Positions 43,155-51,369 of a stretch of DNA of 54,723 bases are shown here, piece by piece. A model generated the notes under the pieces. That model did no database searches. It saw only the letters and a list, made by a program, of their open reading frames with translations, and was not told where the DNA came from. Made by a program: the position numbers and the translations under genes. The stretch covers positions 1 through 54,723 of the forward strand of contig NZ_LZJK01000143.1 of the NCBI RefSeq assembly GCF_001667945.1, written 5' to 3'. Source of the DNA: Mycolicibacter sinensis (lineage in GTDB: Bacteria > Actinomycetota > Actinomycetes > Mycobacteriales > Mycobacteriaceae). Position 1 is the stretch's first letter, and every line of letters starts with the position of its first letter.

Positions 43155-43519
43155 ACTGGCTGCTGGTGATCGCCGGTGCCGCGGTGGGGGCACCGTTGCG
43201 GTACTTGACCGATCGATTCGTCCAAGCGCGGCACAACACCACCTTCGGGTGGGGCACGTTCACCGCCAATGTGCTCGGCAGCCTGATCCTGGGTGCGCTG
43301 ACAGGTGCAACGAGCGCCGGTGACGAGCGGTTGCAGCTGCTGGTCGGTACCGGCCTGTGCGGGGCGCTCACCACTTACTCGACCTTCTCCTACGAAACGC
43401 TGCAGCTGGCCGGCGCCGGAGCAAGGCTTTATGCGCTGGCCAACCTGGTGCTCACCCTAACGTGCGGTCTCGGCGCCTACTATTCGGGCGGCCTTGCCGC
43501 GCAGGCGGTCTGGGGATAA
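43151..43519 (+). CDS. crcB: Fluoride channel FluC/CrcB, second subunit
   Basis: A 122-residue four-helix protein: IAGAAVGAPLRYLTD near residues 7-21 with the conserved Arg, GTFTANVLGSLILGALTG near 35-52 with the pore Asn, GTGLCGALTTYSTFSYE near 66-82 with the fluoride track. GTG 43151 overlaps the DUF190 stop (GTGA). With the first CrcB it likely makes a heterodimeric channel with opposed subunits. Confidence 0.95.
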   Translation: MNWLLVIAGAAVGAPLRYLTDRFVQARHNTTFGWGTFTANVLGSLILGALTGATSAGDERLQLLVGTGLCGALTTYSTFSYETLQLAGAGARLYALANLVLTLTCGLGAYYSGGLAAQAVWG

Positions 43520-43747
43520 TCGGCGTCAGCCCACGAGCCAGGAGCTCGCGACCGATTCAGAGACGCGCGACATGTAGCCACATGCGGCAGCGGACAATTC
43601 GGCACAAAGAACCTGCCAGGCCCCTGCGGTGCTTAGGCGATCCTCATCGCCCATCGGAAAGCTACACCGACGGGGTCGCCGTGGGAACGGGGTGCCACAA
43701 TCGAACCGGCGGTTTCGAGTCGCCGCCCCGGATTCTCAGGAGTAGCC

Positions 43748-44959
43748 ATGTCGTTCTCGATAGAGCTCAGTGACGACGTGATCGAGGTGCGGGACTGGGT
43801 ACATCAGTTCGCCGCCGACGTTGTTCGCCCGGCCGCCGCCGAATGGGACGAACGCGAGGAGACGCCGTGGCCGATTATCTCCGAGGCCGCCAAGATCGGC
43901 CTGTACTCGCCGGAGTTGTTCGCCACCCAAGCCGCCGAACCGAGCGGAATCGGCATGCTCACGGTGTTCGAGGAGCTGTTCTGGGGAGACGCCGGCATCG
44001 CGCTGTCGATTCTGGGCACCGGATTGGCGGCAGCAGCCCTGGCGGGCAACGGAACCCCCGAGCAGCTGGGACAGTGGCTGCCCGAGATGTTCGGCACCGC
44101 AGACGCCCCCAAGCTCGGCGCTTTCTGCTCGTCGGAACCGGACGCCGGCTCCGACGTCGGTGCGATCCGGACCCGCGCCCGCTATGACGAAGCGACCCGC
44201 GAATGGGTGCTGAACGGCACCAAGACCTGGGCCACCAACGGCGGCATCGCCAACGTGCACATCGTGGTCGCCTCGGTCTATCCGGAACTCGGTTCGCGCG
44301 GACAGGCCACGTTCGTTATCCCGCCGGGCACCGCCGGCCTGTCCCAGGGGCAGAAGTTCAAGAAGCACGGCATCCGGGCTTCGCACACCGCCGAAATCGT
44401 GCTGGACAACGTCCGGCTGCCCGAGGACATGATCCTGGGCGGCCGGGACAAGTTCGAGGACCGCGTCGCCCGCGTCAAGTCCGGTGCCTCCGCGCGCGGA
44501 CAGGCGGCCATGAAGACCTTCGAACGCACCCGGCCGACCGTCGGCGCGATGGCGGTCGGGGTGGCCCGCGCCGCCTACGAGTACGCCCTCGAATACGCCT
44601 GCCAGCGTGAGCAGTTCGGCCGCAAGATCGGCGAATTCCAGGCCGTGGCGTTCAAGCTCGCCGACATGAAGAGCCGGATCGACGCCGCCCGGCTGATGGT
44701 CTGGCGGGCCGGCTGGATGGGCCGCAACAACAAGGCCTTCGACAATGCCGAGGGCTCGATGGCCAAGCTGTTCGCCAGCGAGACCGCGGTTTATGTCACC
44801 GATGAGGCGATCCAGATCCTCGGCGGCAACGGCTACACCCGCGACTACCCGGTCGAGCGGATGCACCGCGACGCCAAGATCTTCACCATCTTCGAGGGCA
44901 CCAGTGAGATCCAGCGGCTGGTCATCGCGCGGGCGCTGACCGGCCTGCCGCTGCGCTGA
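43748..44959 (+). CDS. fadE: Acyl-CoA dehydrogenase (FadE)
   Basis: A 403-residue acyl-CoA dehydrogenase with all key parts: LGAFCSSEPDAGSDVGAIRT near 120-139 (flavin and substrate contact), KTWATNGGIAN near 157, the C-terminal REQFGRKIGEFQAVAFKLAD near 290 and the catalytic Glu in IFEGTSEIQRLVIAR near 383. This Glu takes the alpha proton of the acyl-CoA. ATG 43748 has CAGGAG five bases upstream. It stands alone, 228 bases from the fluoride operon, so its own promoter lies in that gap. Confidence 0.93.
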   Translation: MSFSIELSDDVIEVRDWVHQFAADVVRPAAAEWDEREETPWPIISEAAKIGLYSPELFATQAAEPSGIGMLTVFEELFWGDAGIALSILGTGLAAAALAGNGTPEQLGQWLPEMFGTADAPKLGAFCSSEPDAGSDVGAIRTRARYDEATREWVLNGTKTWATNGGIANVHIVVASVYPELGSRGQATFVIPPGTAGLSQGQKFKKHGIRASHTAEIVLDNVRLPEDMILGGRDKFEDRVARVKSGASARGQAAMKTFERTRPTVGAMAVGVARAAYEYALEYACQREQFGRKIGEFQAVAFKLADMKSRIDAARLMVWRAGWMGRNNKAFDNAEGSMAKLFASETAVYVTDEAIQILGGNGYTRDYPVERMHRDAKIFTIFEGTSEIQRLVIARALTGLPLR

Positions 44960-44984
44960 GCGCCCGGCGCGCACGTCAAGACTG

Positions 44985-45497
44985 TCAACCGGCGAAGACG
45001 AACCGGGTGCAGTCGGTCGGGAACGCGAACCAGGCCAGTGCCCGCCGCGGGACGATCATGCGCAGTCCGCCGCCGTCCGGCCCCGCCCAGGCGTCGGGGC
45101 CAGGAGCGTACTGCGGATGGTATTTCTCGAACGCTTTCGCCAACCGGGCTCCGAGGTCGTCCGGGTCTGCCGAGGTGGCCGTCGAGACTCCCTCGACGAT
45201 CACCACCTGGGTACCGCTCTCAAGGGTCAGGGTGCAGGCCGGGTTGTGCTGGAGGTTGCGCGCGTGGCGGGTGGTCGGTGCGCCGTCGTAAAAGAAGCGG
45301 CCATCGAGCCACACGCCCCACCGCGGCACGGAGTGCGGCGTGCCGTCCGGGCGCACCGTGGTCAACCAGTAGTGCTGCGATGAGGTCAAGTGCTGTTCGA
45401 CCTCTGGCCAGCTCAACAGGCCTTCTGTCGAACTCGGTAGCCCGTATCCCTCGGGCAGCGCAGGACGTGTCGCAGTGGGGCCCAGTGTCGAATCCAT
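44985..45497 (-). CDS. Pyridoxamine 5'-phosphate oxidase-family (PPOX) protein
   Basis: A 170-residue split-barrel flavin/F420-binding protein. SSQHYWLTTVRPDGTPHSVP near residues 38-57, then VWLDGRFFYDG and TRHARNLQHNPACTLTLESG near 75-94, are typical of F420-dependent PPOX proteins of mycobacteria. ATG 45497 is chosen as the start consistent with the family. It is the last gene of the methyltransferase-SnoaL-SnoaL-SDR operon, 38 bases after the SDR, and could supply a reduction step. Confidence 0.83.
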   Translation of the reverse strand: MDSTLGPTATRPALPEGYGLPSSTEGLLSWPEVEQHLTSSQHYWLTTVRPDGTPHSVPRWGVWLDGRFFYDGAPTTRHARNLQHNPACTLTLESGTQVVIVEGVSTATSADPDDLGARLAKAFEKYHPQYAPGPDAWAGPDGGGLRMIVPRRALAWFAFPTDCTRFVFAG

Positions 45498-45535
45498 GAG
45501 TTTCTCGTTAGCTCTGATGTCCGACGCGGGATGCC

Positions 45536-46276
45536 CTACCCGGCCGTCTTCCCGTTGTCGGTCAGATACACCGCGCCGTGCACCGCGGCCGCGGCGTCGC
45601 TGGCCAGAAACGCGATCACCTCGGCGACATCGGCCGGTGCGCTCATGCCGCGCGGGGAGGCCACCCGCATGATCAGGTTGACGTCGGCGCCCTCGGGCAG
45701 CTGGAAGTTCGTCACCTGCGGGGTCAGCATCCCGCCCGGGCACACGGCATTGACCCGCAGCTTCTCCGCGGTGAACTCCACCGCCAACGCCCGGGTGAGC
45801 CCGACCAGGCCGTGCTTGGCCGCGCAGTAGCCCGCCGAGTAGGCCTGGCCCTCCACCCCGGCGATTGAGGCCACGTTGACGATGTTGCCGGCGGTCTCCA
45901 GCAGGTGCGGCAGCGCTGCGCGGCACAGAAAGAACGGGCCGTTGAGGTTGACCGCCAGGTCATGGGCCCACTCGTCGTCGGTGATGGCCAGCGTGTGGCG
46001 CATCTGATGGGCGCCGGCGACATTGACCAGGACATCGAGCCGGCCGAACTGCGCGACGCATTGCTCGACGGCCGCCGCGCAGGCCGGCGCGGTGCTGATG
46101 TCGGTCACGCAGTACTGCCCGCCGGGTACGTCGGCGAACACTGTGGCCAGCCGTTCGGCGTCGCGGGCCAGCCCGAACACCGTCGCGCCGCGCCGGGCGA
46201 ACAGCTGCGCCACCGCGGCGCCCAGCCCCGACGAGGCGCCGGTCACCAGCGCGACTTTGCCTGACAGATCGGTCAT
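45536..46276 (-). CDS. SDR family NAD(P)-dependent oxidoreductase
   Basis: A 246-residue classical SDR: VALVTGASSGLGAAVAQLFA near residues 8-27, NVAGAHQ near 85, and YSAGYCAAKHGLVGLTRAL near 147-165 holding the YxxxK pair. ATG 46276 is chosen; a longer upstream frame on this strand belongs to other genes. It follows a SnoaL-like gene by 23 bases. Likely oxidises or reduces a hydroxyl/keto group of the operon's product. Confidence 0.9.
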   Translation of the reverse strand: MTDLSGKVALVTGASSGLGAAVAQLFARRGATVFGLARDAERLATVFADVPGGQYCVTDISTAPACAAAVEQCVAQFGRLDVLVNVAGAHQMRHTLAITDDEWAHDLAVNLNGPFFLCRAALPHLLETAGNIVNVASIAGVEGQAYSAGYCAAKHGLVGLTRALAVEFTAEKLRVNAVCPGGMLTPQVTNFQLPEGADVNLIMRVASPRGMSAPADVAEVIAFLASDAAAAVHGAVYLTDNGKTAG

Positions 46277-46299
46277 GGGCACAACCGTATCCGCCGGGG

Positions 46300-46785
46300 T
46301 CAGCGGCGCGTGCGCCGGCGTAACGCCGCGCGGCCGAACGCGACCACCGTCCCGGGTGAACTGACGGACAGCTGCAGCACCTGCAGCGGATGTCGGGTGG
46401 AGCGCACCTTCAAGAAGCTGTAGACGTGCACGTCGCGGACCTTGGACTGCGGGTCGAACCGCCAGACTTCGATCCCGCAACCGTCGTGCCGCCCATGCGG
46501 GCCGCCCCACCACTCGTTGACGATGGTGTCGTCGGTGGCAGCGACCAACCGCTTGGACAGCCGGAACCGGCGCGCCTCGAACACCGCGCACGACCGCGCC
46601 CACGCCGTGTGAATGGCTTGCACCCCAACCGATTCCTCGCGTGCACCGTCGGCGATCATCACCAACCGGGCGTCGGGCGCGTAGATCTGAAAGATCACGT
46701 CGGGCAGATAAGCGTTGGTGGTGTCCTGTACGAATTCGACGAACGCGGCGGCATCGGCGGGGCGCCGCCCGATGACACCGGTCAC
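46300..46785 (-). CDS. SnoaL-like/NTF2-fold protein
   Basis: A 161-residue NTF2-like protein. AFVEFVQDTTNAYLPDVIFQ near residues 14-33 and NEWWGGPHGRHDGCGIEVWR near 88-107 fit a SnoaL-type pocket. GTG 46785 overlaps the previous stop (GTGA), showing coupling to the upstream SnoaL gene. The C-terminal tail is very basic (RAALRRRTRR). One of two adjacent SnoaL-type genes; the pair may act together. Confidence 0.75.
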   Translation of the reverse strand: MTGVIGRRPADAAAFVEFVQDTTNAYLPDVIFQIYAPDARLVMIADGAREESVGVQAIHTAWARSCAVFEARRFRLSKRLVAATDDTIVNEWWGGPHGRHDGCGIEVWRFDPQSKVRDVHVYSFLKVRSTRHPLQVLQLSVSSPGTVVAFGRAALRRRTRR

Positions 46786-47231
46786 CGGCCGCTCCACCGT
46801 GAGCGCAGTGCCGCGATACCCAACCGAACACCGGCCCGCCACAGCGCGAGCAGTCCACGCGGCCGCAGCGCCGCCGACATCAGCTGCGCCGAGTCGCAGT
46901 ACAACACGCGTCGCCGAACCCGCCCCACCTCGTCGAGTTCGTAGCGGTCGATGGCCGGCCAGCTCACCGGTCTGCCACCGAGGGTGCCGAGGATCCGAAA
47001 CTCGATGTACACCATGTGATCCGGCGAAACCGCCGAGTTGACCACCTCAAGGTGCAGATCCGGTATCAGGGTGAAGATCCGGCGCCAGTAGGTGCTGGCG
47101 GCTTCGCGGCCCCGCACATCGGGGAGCAGCGGCTGGACATAACAGACGTCGGGGTTGGTCAAGGCGTCGAGGCGTTCGACGCTCGGCGCGGCCCAGACCG
47201 CCCGGAAGTGGTCGACGAATTCGGTCGTCAC
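46782..47231 (-). CDS. SnoaL-like/NTF2-fold protein
   Basis: A 149-residue NTF2-like protein: TTEFVDHFRAVWAAPSVERL at the start, NPDVCYVQPLLPDVRGREAA, then FTLIPDLHLEVVNSAVSPDH near 50-69, a core often seen in polyketide cyclase-like proteins. GTG 47231 overlaps the methyltransferase stop (GTGA). Second gene of the operon. Confidence 0.78.
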   Translation of the reverse strand: MTTEFVDHFRAVWAAPSVERLDALTNPDVCYVQPLLPDVRGREAASTYWRRIFTLIPDLHLEVVNSAVSPDHMVYIEFRILGTLGGRPVSWPAIDRYELDEVGRVRRRVLYCDSAQLMSAALRPRGLLALWRAGVRLGIAALRSRWSGR

Positions 47232-48139
47232 GCCGGGCTCCGTTCGGCGCAGACGATGCCGAGCCAGTCGTCGCCGGCCAACCCGCTGGCATGGGATGGG
47301 TCGTAGCGCTGCAGCAGATCGGCGACGCCGGCGTGGTCGCGGCTGGTGAATCCGTGGCGACCGAGTAGGGCCTCGAACTCCGGTGCGGTGAAGCCGCTGC
47401 GGTACGGTTCGCCGCGCCGGGCGACGACTCGGGCGATGCGCCGGGCGCTGAGCCACGGGGTGTCTCCGGTGACCACCGCGGCGTCGAGGTAGTCGGCGAC
47501 CAGCCGGCTGCCGGGTGCGCACAGTGCCGCCAGATCGTCCAGCGTCGCTTCGATTGCGTGGCGGGTGAGGTACATGCTGACCCCGAGCCAGACGACGAGG
47601 GTGGGTGTGTTCGTATCAAATCCACTGGCCATCAGTCGGTCTCGCAGGGCACCCTGCTCGAGGTCGCAGGGCACCCAGACGACGTGGGCAGTGCGCGGCG
47701 ACGGCAACAGCCGTTCGACGGTGGGGCGTTTTTCGGCTTGGGTTGCAGGCGCGTCGACCTCGAAGATGGTCACCGCGGCGTGGGCCTTGCGCAGGCTGGT
47801 GGTGTCGAATCCGGCCCCTAGCAGCACGAGTTGACCGGTGCCGCTTCGCAGCGCCGCCGTGCATACGTCATCGGTGAAGCGCGCCCGCAACACGATGTGG
47901 GCGTGCAACCCGCCCCATTTGCGGTCGAAGGCCCGCACCGCGGCACGGGCAAGCCACCGATTGGTAAGCAGCACACGCAGCGCCCGATGGCGGACGAGAT
48001 GCCGGGACCAGGGATCGTCGAGCAGGCGGCGCTGCGGCGGCTGCAGGGATTCGGCGGCTCGTTGAGCGGCGTTGATCTGCGCGGTCAAACTTGCCGCCCG
48101 ATTCAGGCGCCGTTCGCTCAGCGGGGCAGGAGCATGCAC
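47228..48139 (-). CDS. Class I SAM-dependent methyltransferase (TIGR00027/PPM family)
   Basis: A 303-residue methyltransferase of the leucine-carboxyl-methyltransferase-like family. LLDDPWSRHLV near residues 39-49, ALRSGTGQLVLLGAGFDTTS near 96-115 is the SAM-binding loop, IFEVDAPATQAEKR near 126-139, then VVWLGVSMYLTRHAIEATLD near 184-203. Many mycobacterial copies exist; substrates are mostly unknown. It leads the five-gene operon and is divergent from the MocR regulator, with 47 bases between starts, so that regulator may control it. Confidence 0.9.
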   Translation of the reverse strand: MHAPAPLSERRLNRAASLTAQINAAQRAAESLQPPQRRLLDDPWSRHLVRHRALRVLLTNRWLARAAVRAFDRKWGGLHAHIVLRARFTDDVCTAALRSGTGQLVLLGAGFDTTSLRKAHAAVTIFEVDAPATQAEKRPTVERLLPSPRTAHVVWVPCDLEQGALRDRLMASGFDTNTPTLVVWLGVSMYLTRHAIEATLDDLAALCAPGSRLVADYLDAAVVTGDTPWLSARRIARVVARRGEPYRSGFTAPEFEALLGRHGFTSRDHAGVADLLQRYDPSHASGLAGDDWLGIVCAERSPA

Positions 48140-48186
48140 AGCGACAACGCTATGACCAGACCGGTCCGCGAGTAAGGTCCAATTCT

Positions 48187-49755
48187 ATGCCGGATTCGTG
48201 GACCAATAATGCCGCCGGCGTGGATCTGCATCTCGAACTCCCGCCCGGGCACGGGCGCCGCGCAGCACTGGAAAACGCGCTGCGACAGGCGATTCGGGAC
48301 GGGCGTCTGGCAGCAGGGGAGCGGTTGCCGTCCTCGCGAGCGCTGGCCGGACAACTCGGCCTCGCCCGCGGAACCGTCGTAGAGGCGTATTCGCAACTGG
48401 TCGCCGAGGGTTACCTGCGCAGTCGGCAGGGGGCGGTCACCGAGGTCGCCCGGGGCCCGGGCATGCCGCCGACGCCCGCGACCGTACCGGCCCCGACTCG
48501 GGTGGTGGCGGATTTCCGGCTCGGCCGTCCCGACCTGAGCCTGTTTCCGCGTGCCGAATGGCTCCGCGCGCTGCGGCGAGCCCTGCACGTCACCCCGCAC
48601 GCGGAGCTGGGTCCGCTCGACCCACGAGGCGCGTTGCGACTACGCACCGCGCTGGCCGGCTACCTGGGCCGCGCGCGCGGAGTGCTGACCACACCCGAGC
48701 GCATCGTGATCTGCAGCGGCTTCACCCAGGGACTGCGTCTGGTGTGTGACGCACTCGCCGTCGCCGGTGCCACGTCGATCGCCGTGGAGAACCCGTGCTT
48801 GCCCGACCACCGCGCCACCCTCGCCGCCGCCGGGCTCGACAGCATTCCGCTGGATGTCGACCAGCACGGGGCACGCCCGGACGCGGATGCCGCGCCGGCC
48901 GCCGCCGTGCTGCTCACCCCCGCCCATCAAGCGCCGATGGGCGTCACGCTGGCCGCCGACCGGCGCTCCGAATTCGTCCGGCTGGCCACCGCAGCCGGTA
49001 CCTACCTGATCGAAGACGACTATGACGGCGAATTCCGCTATGACCGCCACCCGGTCGGCGCGCTGCAGGGGCTGGCCCCCGAGCAGGTCGTCTACGCCGG
49101 CAGCGCCAGCAAGAGCCTGGCCCCTGGGCTACGTCTGGGCTGGCTCGCATTACCGGCCGATCTGGTCGACGCAGTAGTCGAAGCCAAGCGCCGTGCCGAC
49201 CGCGGCACCGATGTCCTCGCCCAGTTGGCCCTGGCCGAGCTGATCGAATCCGGGGCGCTGGACCGTCACATCCGGCGGATGCGGCGACGCTACCGCCAGC
49301 GCCGCGACGCACTGGTGCACACCCTTGGCCGCGCGGTCCCGGCGATCCCGCTGCAGGGCATCGCCGCCGGTCTGCACGCGGTCCTCGTGCTGCCCGAGGG
49401 GCAGTCAGAAGCCGACGTCCTGGCCGCCGCGCGGCAGCGCCAGATCGCGCTGACCGGTTTGGCGCCGTTCTGGCACGGGCCACCGAAAGCCGAGGGAATC
49501 GTGTTGGGTTACGGCACCCCGGCCGAGCATGAATACCGCCGAGCGCTGGCACATCTCGGGCAGTTACTCGGTGGTTTAGCGAGCCTCGACGGAGGAGAGG
49601 CGAAGCTGGAACCGCCGCGTAAGTTCGGTGGTTTAGCGAGCCTCGACGAAGGAGAGGCGAAGCTGGAACCGCCGCGTAAGTTCGGTGGTTTAGCGAGCCT
49701 CGACGGAGGAGAGGCGAAGCTGGAACCGCCGAAAAACCCCCGCCATTCTCGGTAG
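48187..49755 (+). CDS. MocR/PdxR-family regulator (GntR HTH plus aminotransferase domain) with repeat-derived tail
   Basis: A 522-residue protein. Residues ~10-80 are a GntR winged helix (RLPSSRALAGQLGLARGTVV). Residues ~110-455 are a fold-type I aminotransferase domain that binds PLP, with LIEDDYDGEFRYDRHPVGAL near 276-295 and the PLP Lys in YAGSASKSLAPGLRLGW near 302-318. The normal end is near LAHLGQLL (residue 461). After it, three 19-residue repeats (GGLASLDGGEAKLEPPRKF) extend the protein by ~60 residues; they come from a DNA repeat. MocR proteins sense PLP or amines. A -10-like TAAGGT (48173-48178) places the transcript start close to the ATG. Confidence 0.88.
   Translation: MPDSWTNNAAGVDLHLELPPGHGRRAALENALRQAIRDGRLAAGERLPSSRALAGQLGLARGTVVEAYSQLVAEGYLRSRQGAVTEVARGPGMPPTPATVPAPTRVVADFRLGRPDLSLFPRAEWLRALRRALHVTPHAELGPLDPRGALRLRTALAGYLGRARGVLTTPERIVICSGFTQGLRLVCDALAVAGATSIAVENPCLPDHRATLAAAGLDSIPLDVDQHGARPDADAAPAAAVLLTPAHQAPMGVTLAADRRSEFVRLATAAGTYLIEDDYDGEFRYDRHPVGALQGLAPEQVVYAGSASKSLAPGLRLGWLALPADLVDAVVEAKRRADRGTDVLAQLALAELIESGALDRHIRRMRRRYRQRRDALVHTLGRAVPAIPLQGIAAGLHAVLVLPEGQSEADVLAAARQRQIALTGLAPFWHGPPKAEGIVLGYGTPAEHEYRRALAHLGQLLGGLASLDGGEAKLEPPRKFGGLASLDEGEAKLEPPRKFGGLASLDGGEAKLEPPKNPRHSR
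49570..49730 (+). repeat. Three tandem copies of the 47-bp coding repeat (57-bp period)
   Basis: Copies lie at 49570-49616, 49627-49673 and 49684-49730, each followed by a 10-base spacer beginning GCGTAAG in the first two. Copy 2 differs from copy 1 by one base. Each copy has GGTGGTT and AACCGCC ends that pair, and an inner GCCTC/GAGGC pair. The 57-bp period is a multiple of three, so the frame is kept. A diverged single copy is at 170-216. Confidence 0.9.
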
Positions 49756-49780
49756 CGTGCCGGTGAGGGAAGGAGCTCCC

Positions 49781-50209
49781 GTGCACTACACCCGCACCGA
49801 TACCATCGCCGCTCGCCCAGCAGAGGTGTGGGCAGTCCTAGCCGATGTCGAGCACTGGCCGGACTGGACGGCATCGATGCGCGAGATCGTCCGACTCGAC
49901 TCCGGCCCGCTGCGTGTCGGCAGCACCGCGCGTGTCCGCCAACCCACCGGCCGGCCGATGGTCTGGACCGTCACCGAGTTGGCTAACGAGCGGTCGTTCA
50001 CCTGGACCGCGTCGGCATCCGGAATCCGGTTCACCGGCTACCACGAGCTCACGCCGACGGAGTCCGGTGTCCAGGCGGTCCTGACCTTCACGTTGACCGG
50101 TCCGATGGCCTGGCTGGGCCGGTTGCTCGCCGGTGGACGTATCCGACGCTATGTCGATATGGAGGCCGAGGGACTCAAGCGGCGCTCGGAAGGCCGCGCG
50201 ACGACCTAG
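49781..50209 (+). CDS. SRPBCC-family protein
   Basis: A 142-residue SRPBCC/polyketide cyclase-like protein: ADVEHWPDWTASMREIVRLD near residues 23-42, GSTARVRQPTGRPMVWTVTE near 48-67, then a long C-terminal helix (RRYVDMEAEGLKRRSE). It binds a hydrophobic ligand in this fold; the role is unknown. GTG 49781 has AAGGAG six bases upstream and is preferred to GTG 49757. It follows the MocR gene by 25 bases and is probably cotranscribed. Confidence 0.82.
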   Translation: MHYTRTDTIAARPAEVWAVLADVEHWPDWTASMREIVRLDSGPLRVGSTARVRQPTGRPMVWTVTELANERSFTWTASASGIRFTGYHELTPTESGVQAVLTFTLTGPMAWLGRLLAGGRIRRYVDMEAEGLKRRSEGRATT

Positions 50210-50339
50210 CGGCGATCGCAACAGCGACGGAGCCGGTGGCAGCAGGTCGGCGCCATGAACGTAGCGGCGTTACCTGCAAGGACACCGGGGGCTGTGGCCG
50301 ATCGGATGCCGAGATGCACCAAACGGCGAGATTTGCAAG

Positions 50340-50369
50340 TTGACATGTGCCAAGCTCCATGTCTACCGT
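50340..50369 (+). promoter_or_regulatory. Promoter of the desaturase gene
   Basis: A perfect TTGACA (50340-50345) and TACCGT (50364-50369) are spaced by 18 bases, giving a transcript start near 50376, inside the palindrome that follows. Confidence 0.6.
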
Positions 50370-50371
50370 GG

Positions 50372-50401
50372 GGCCAAACCTACGGAACCGTAGGTTTGGC
50401 C
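50372..50401. promoter_or_regulatory. 30-bp palindrome, likely operator at the desaturase transcription start
   Basis: Two 14-base arms, GGCCAAACCTACGG and CCGTAGGTTTGGCC, are perfect inverted repeats around AA. The palindrome begins two bases after the -10 box, so a bound repressor would block RNA polymerase. Its CTACGG-NN-CCGTAG core suggests a TetR-type fatty-acid sensor. The same bases could also fold as an RNA hairpin 47 bases ahead of the ATG. Confidence 0.75.
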
Positions 50402-50447
50402 GGGGGGCCAATCGACTGACCATATGTCGATCCGGGATGGAGCAAAC

Positions 50448-51368
50448 ATGCCGAACGTCCAGACAGCGCTGCTGCATGAGCTGGAGCCGATTGTCGAGCA
50501 AAACCTCAACCGTCACCTCAAGGCCGCCAAGCCCTGGCTGCCCCACGACTATGTGCCGTGGAGCAAGGGGCGCGACTTCGCGTTCCTCGGTGGTGAGGAC
50601 TGGGTTCCCGAGGACTCGCCATTGGATCCGGTCGCCAGGGCCGCGCTGCTGGTCAACCTGCTGACCGAGGACAATCTGCCGTCGTACCACCGGGAGATCG
50701 CCACCCGCTTCGGCCGGGACGGCGCCTGGGGCTCCTGGGTCGGGCAGTGGACGGCCGAGGAGGGCCGCCACAGCATCGCGCTGCGGGACTACCTCGTCGT
50801 CACCCGGGGCATCGACCCGGTGAACCTCGAGAACATGCGGATGCAGCACACCATCGCCGGCTACGACTCCGGCGACAAGACGCCGCTGCAGGCGCTGGCC
50901 TACGTGTCGTTCCAGGAACTCGCCACCCGGGTGTCGCACCGCAACACCGGCAAGGCCTCGGGTTGCCCGATCGCCGACCAGTTGCTCGCCCGGGTCGCCC
51001 TCGACGAGAACCTGCACATGGTGTTCTACCGCAACCTGATGGATGCGGCCCTGGACATCGCGCCGGATGCGGCCATGTGCGCCATCCGCGATGAGGTGCT
51101 CGGATTCTCGATGCCCGGCATGAACATGCCCGGCTTCCAGGAGAACGCCGTTCTGATCGCCAAGGCCGGCATCTACGACCTGCGCATCCACCACGACGAC
51201 GTGGTGCAGCCGGTGCTGCGGTTCTGGAAGGTCTTCGAGCGGGACGACTTCGGCCCGGAGGGCGAGCAGGCTCGCGAACAGGTCGACGGGTTCCTCAAGA
51301 TGGTCGACGAGCGGGCCAGGTACTACGAAGAGAAGGCCAAGGACCGCGAGAGCGTCTTGAGCTCCTGA
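50448..51368 (+). CDS. Acyl-[ACP] desaturase, DesA family (di-iron)
   Basis: A 306-residue ferritin-like di-iron desaturase, aligning from memory with M. tuberculosis DesA1. LLTEDNLPSYHREIATRFG near residues 68-86 and WTAEEGRHSIALRDYLVVTR near 101-120 give two helices of metal ligands. VSFQELATRVSHRNTGKASG near 154-173 and VALDENLHMVFYRNL near 184-198 give the others. It introduces a double bond in an acyl chain bound to ACP. ATG 50448 has GGAG seven bases upstream; ATG 50424 is an alternative. Regulated by the palindrome upstream. Confidence 0.92.
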   Translation: MPNVQTALLHELEPIVEQNLNRHLKAAKPWLPHDYVPWSKGRDFAFLGGEDWVPEDSPLDPVARAALLVNLLTEDNLPSYHREIATRFGRDGAWGSWVGQWTAEEGRHSIALRDYLVVTRGIDPVNLENMRMQHTIAGYDSGDKTPLQALAYVSFQELATRVSHRNTGKASGCPIADQLLARVALDENLHMVFYRNLMDAALDIAPDAAMCAIRDEVLGFSMPGMNMPGFQENAVLIAKAGIYDLRIHHDDVVQPVLRFWKVFERDDFGPEGEQAREQVDGFLKMVDERARYYEEKAKDRESVLSS

Positions 51369-51369
51369 T

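Noticed and set aside
43520..43747. Hidden gene between the fluoride operon and fadE
   Set aside because: Frames show no family signature or convincing start; the region is better read as promoter and spacer.
49570..49730. Three direct repeats that might be a CRISPR array or assembly artefact
   Set aside because: Spacers are the same 10 bases, not unique, and a diverged copy lies elsewhere; one base differs between copies, so simple read duplication is unlikely.
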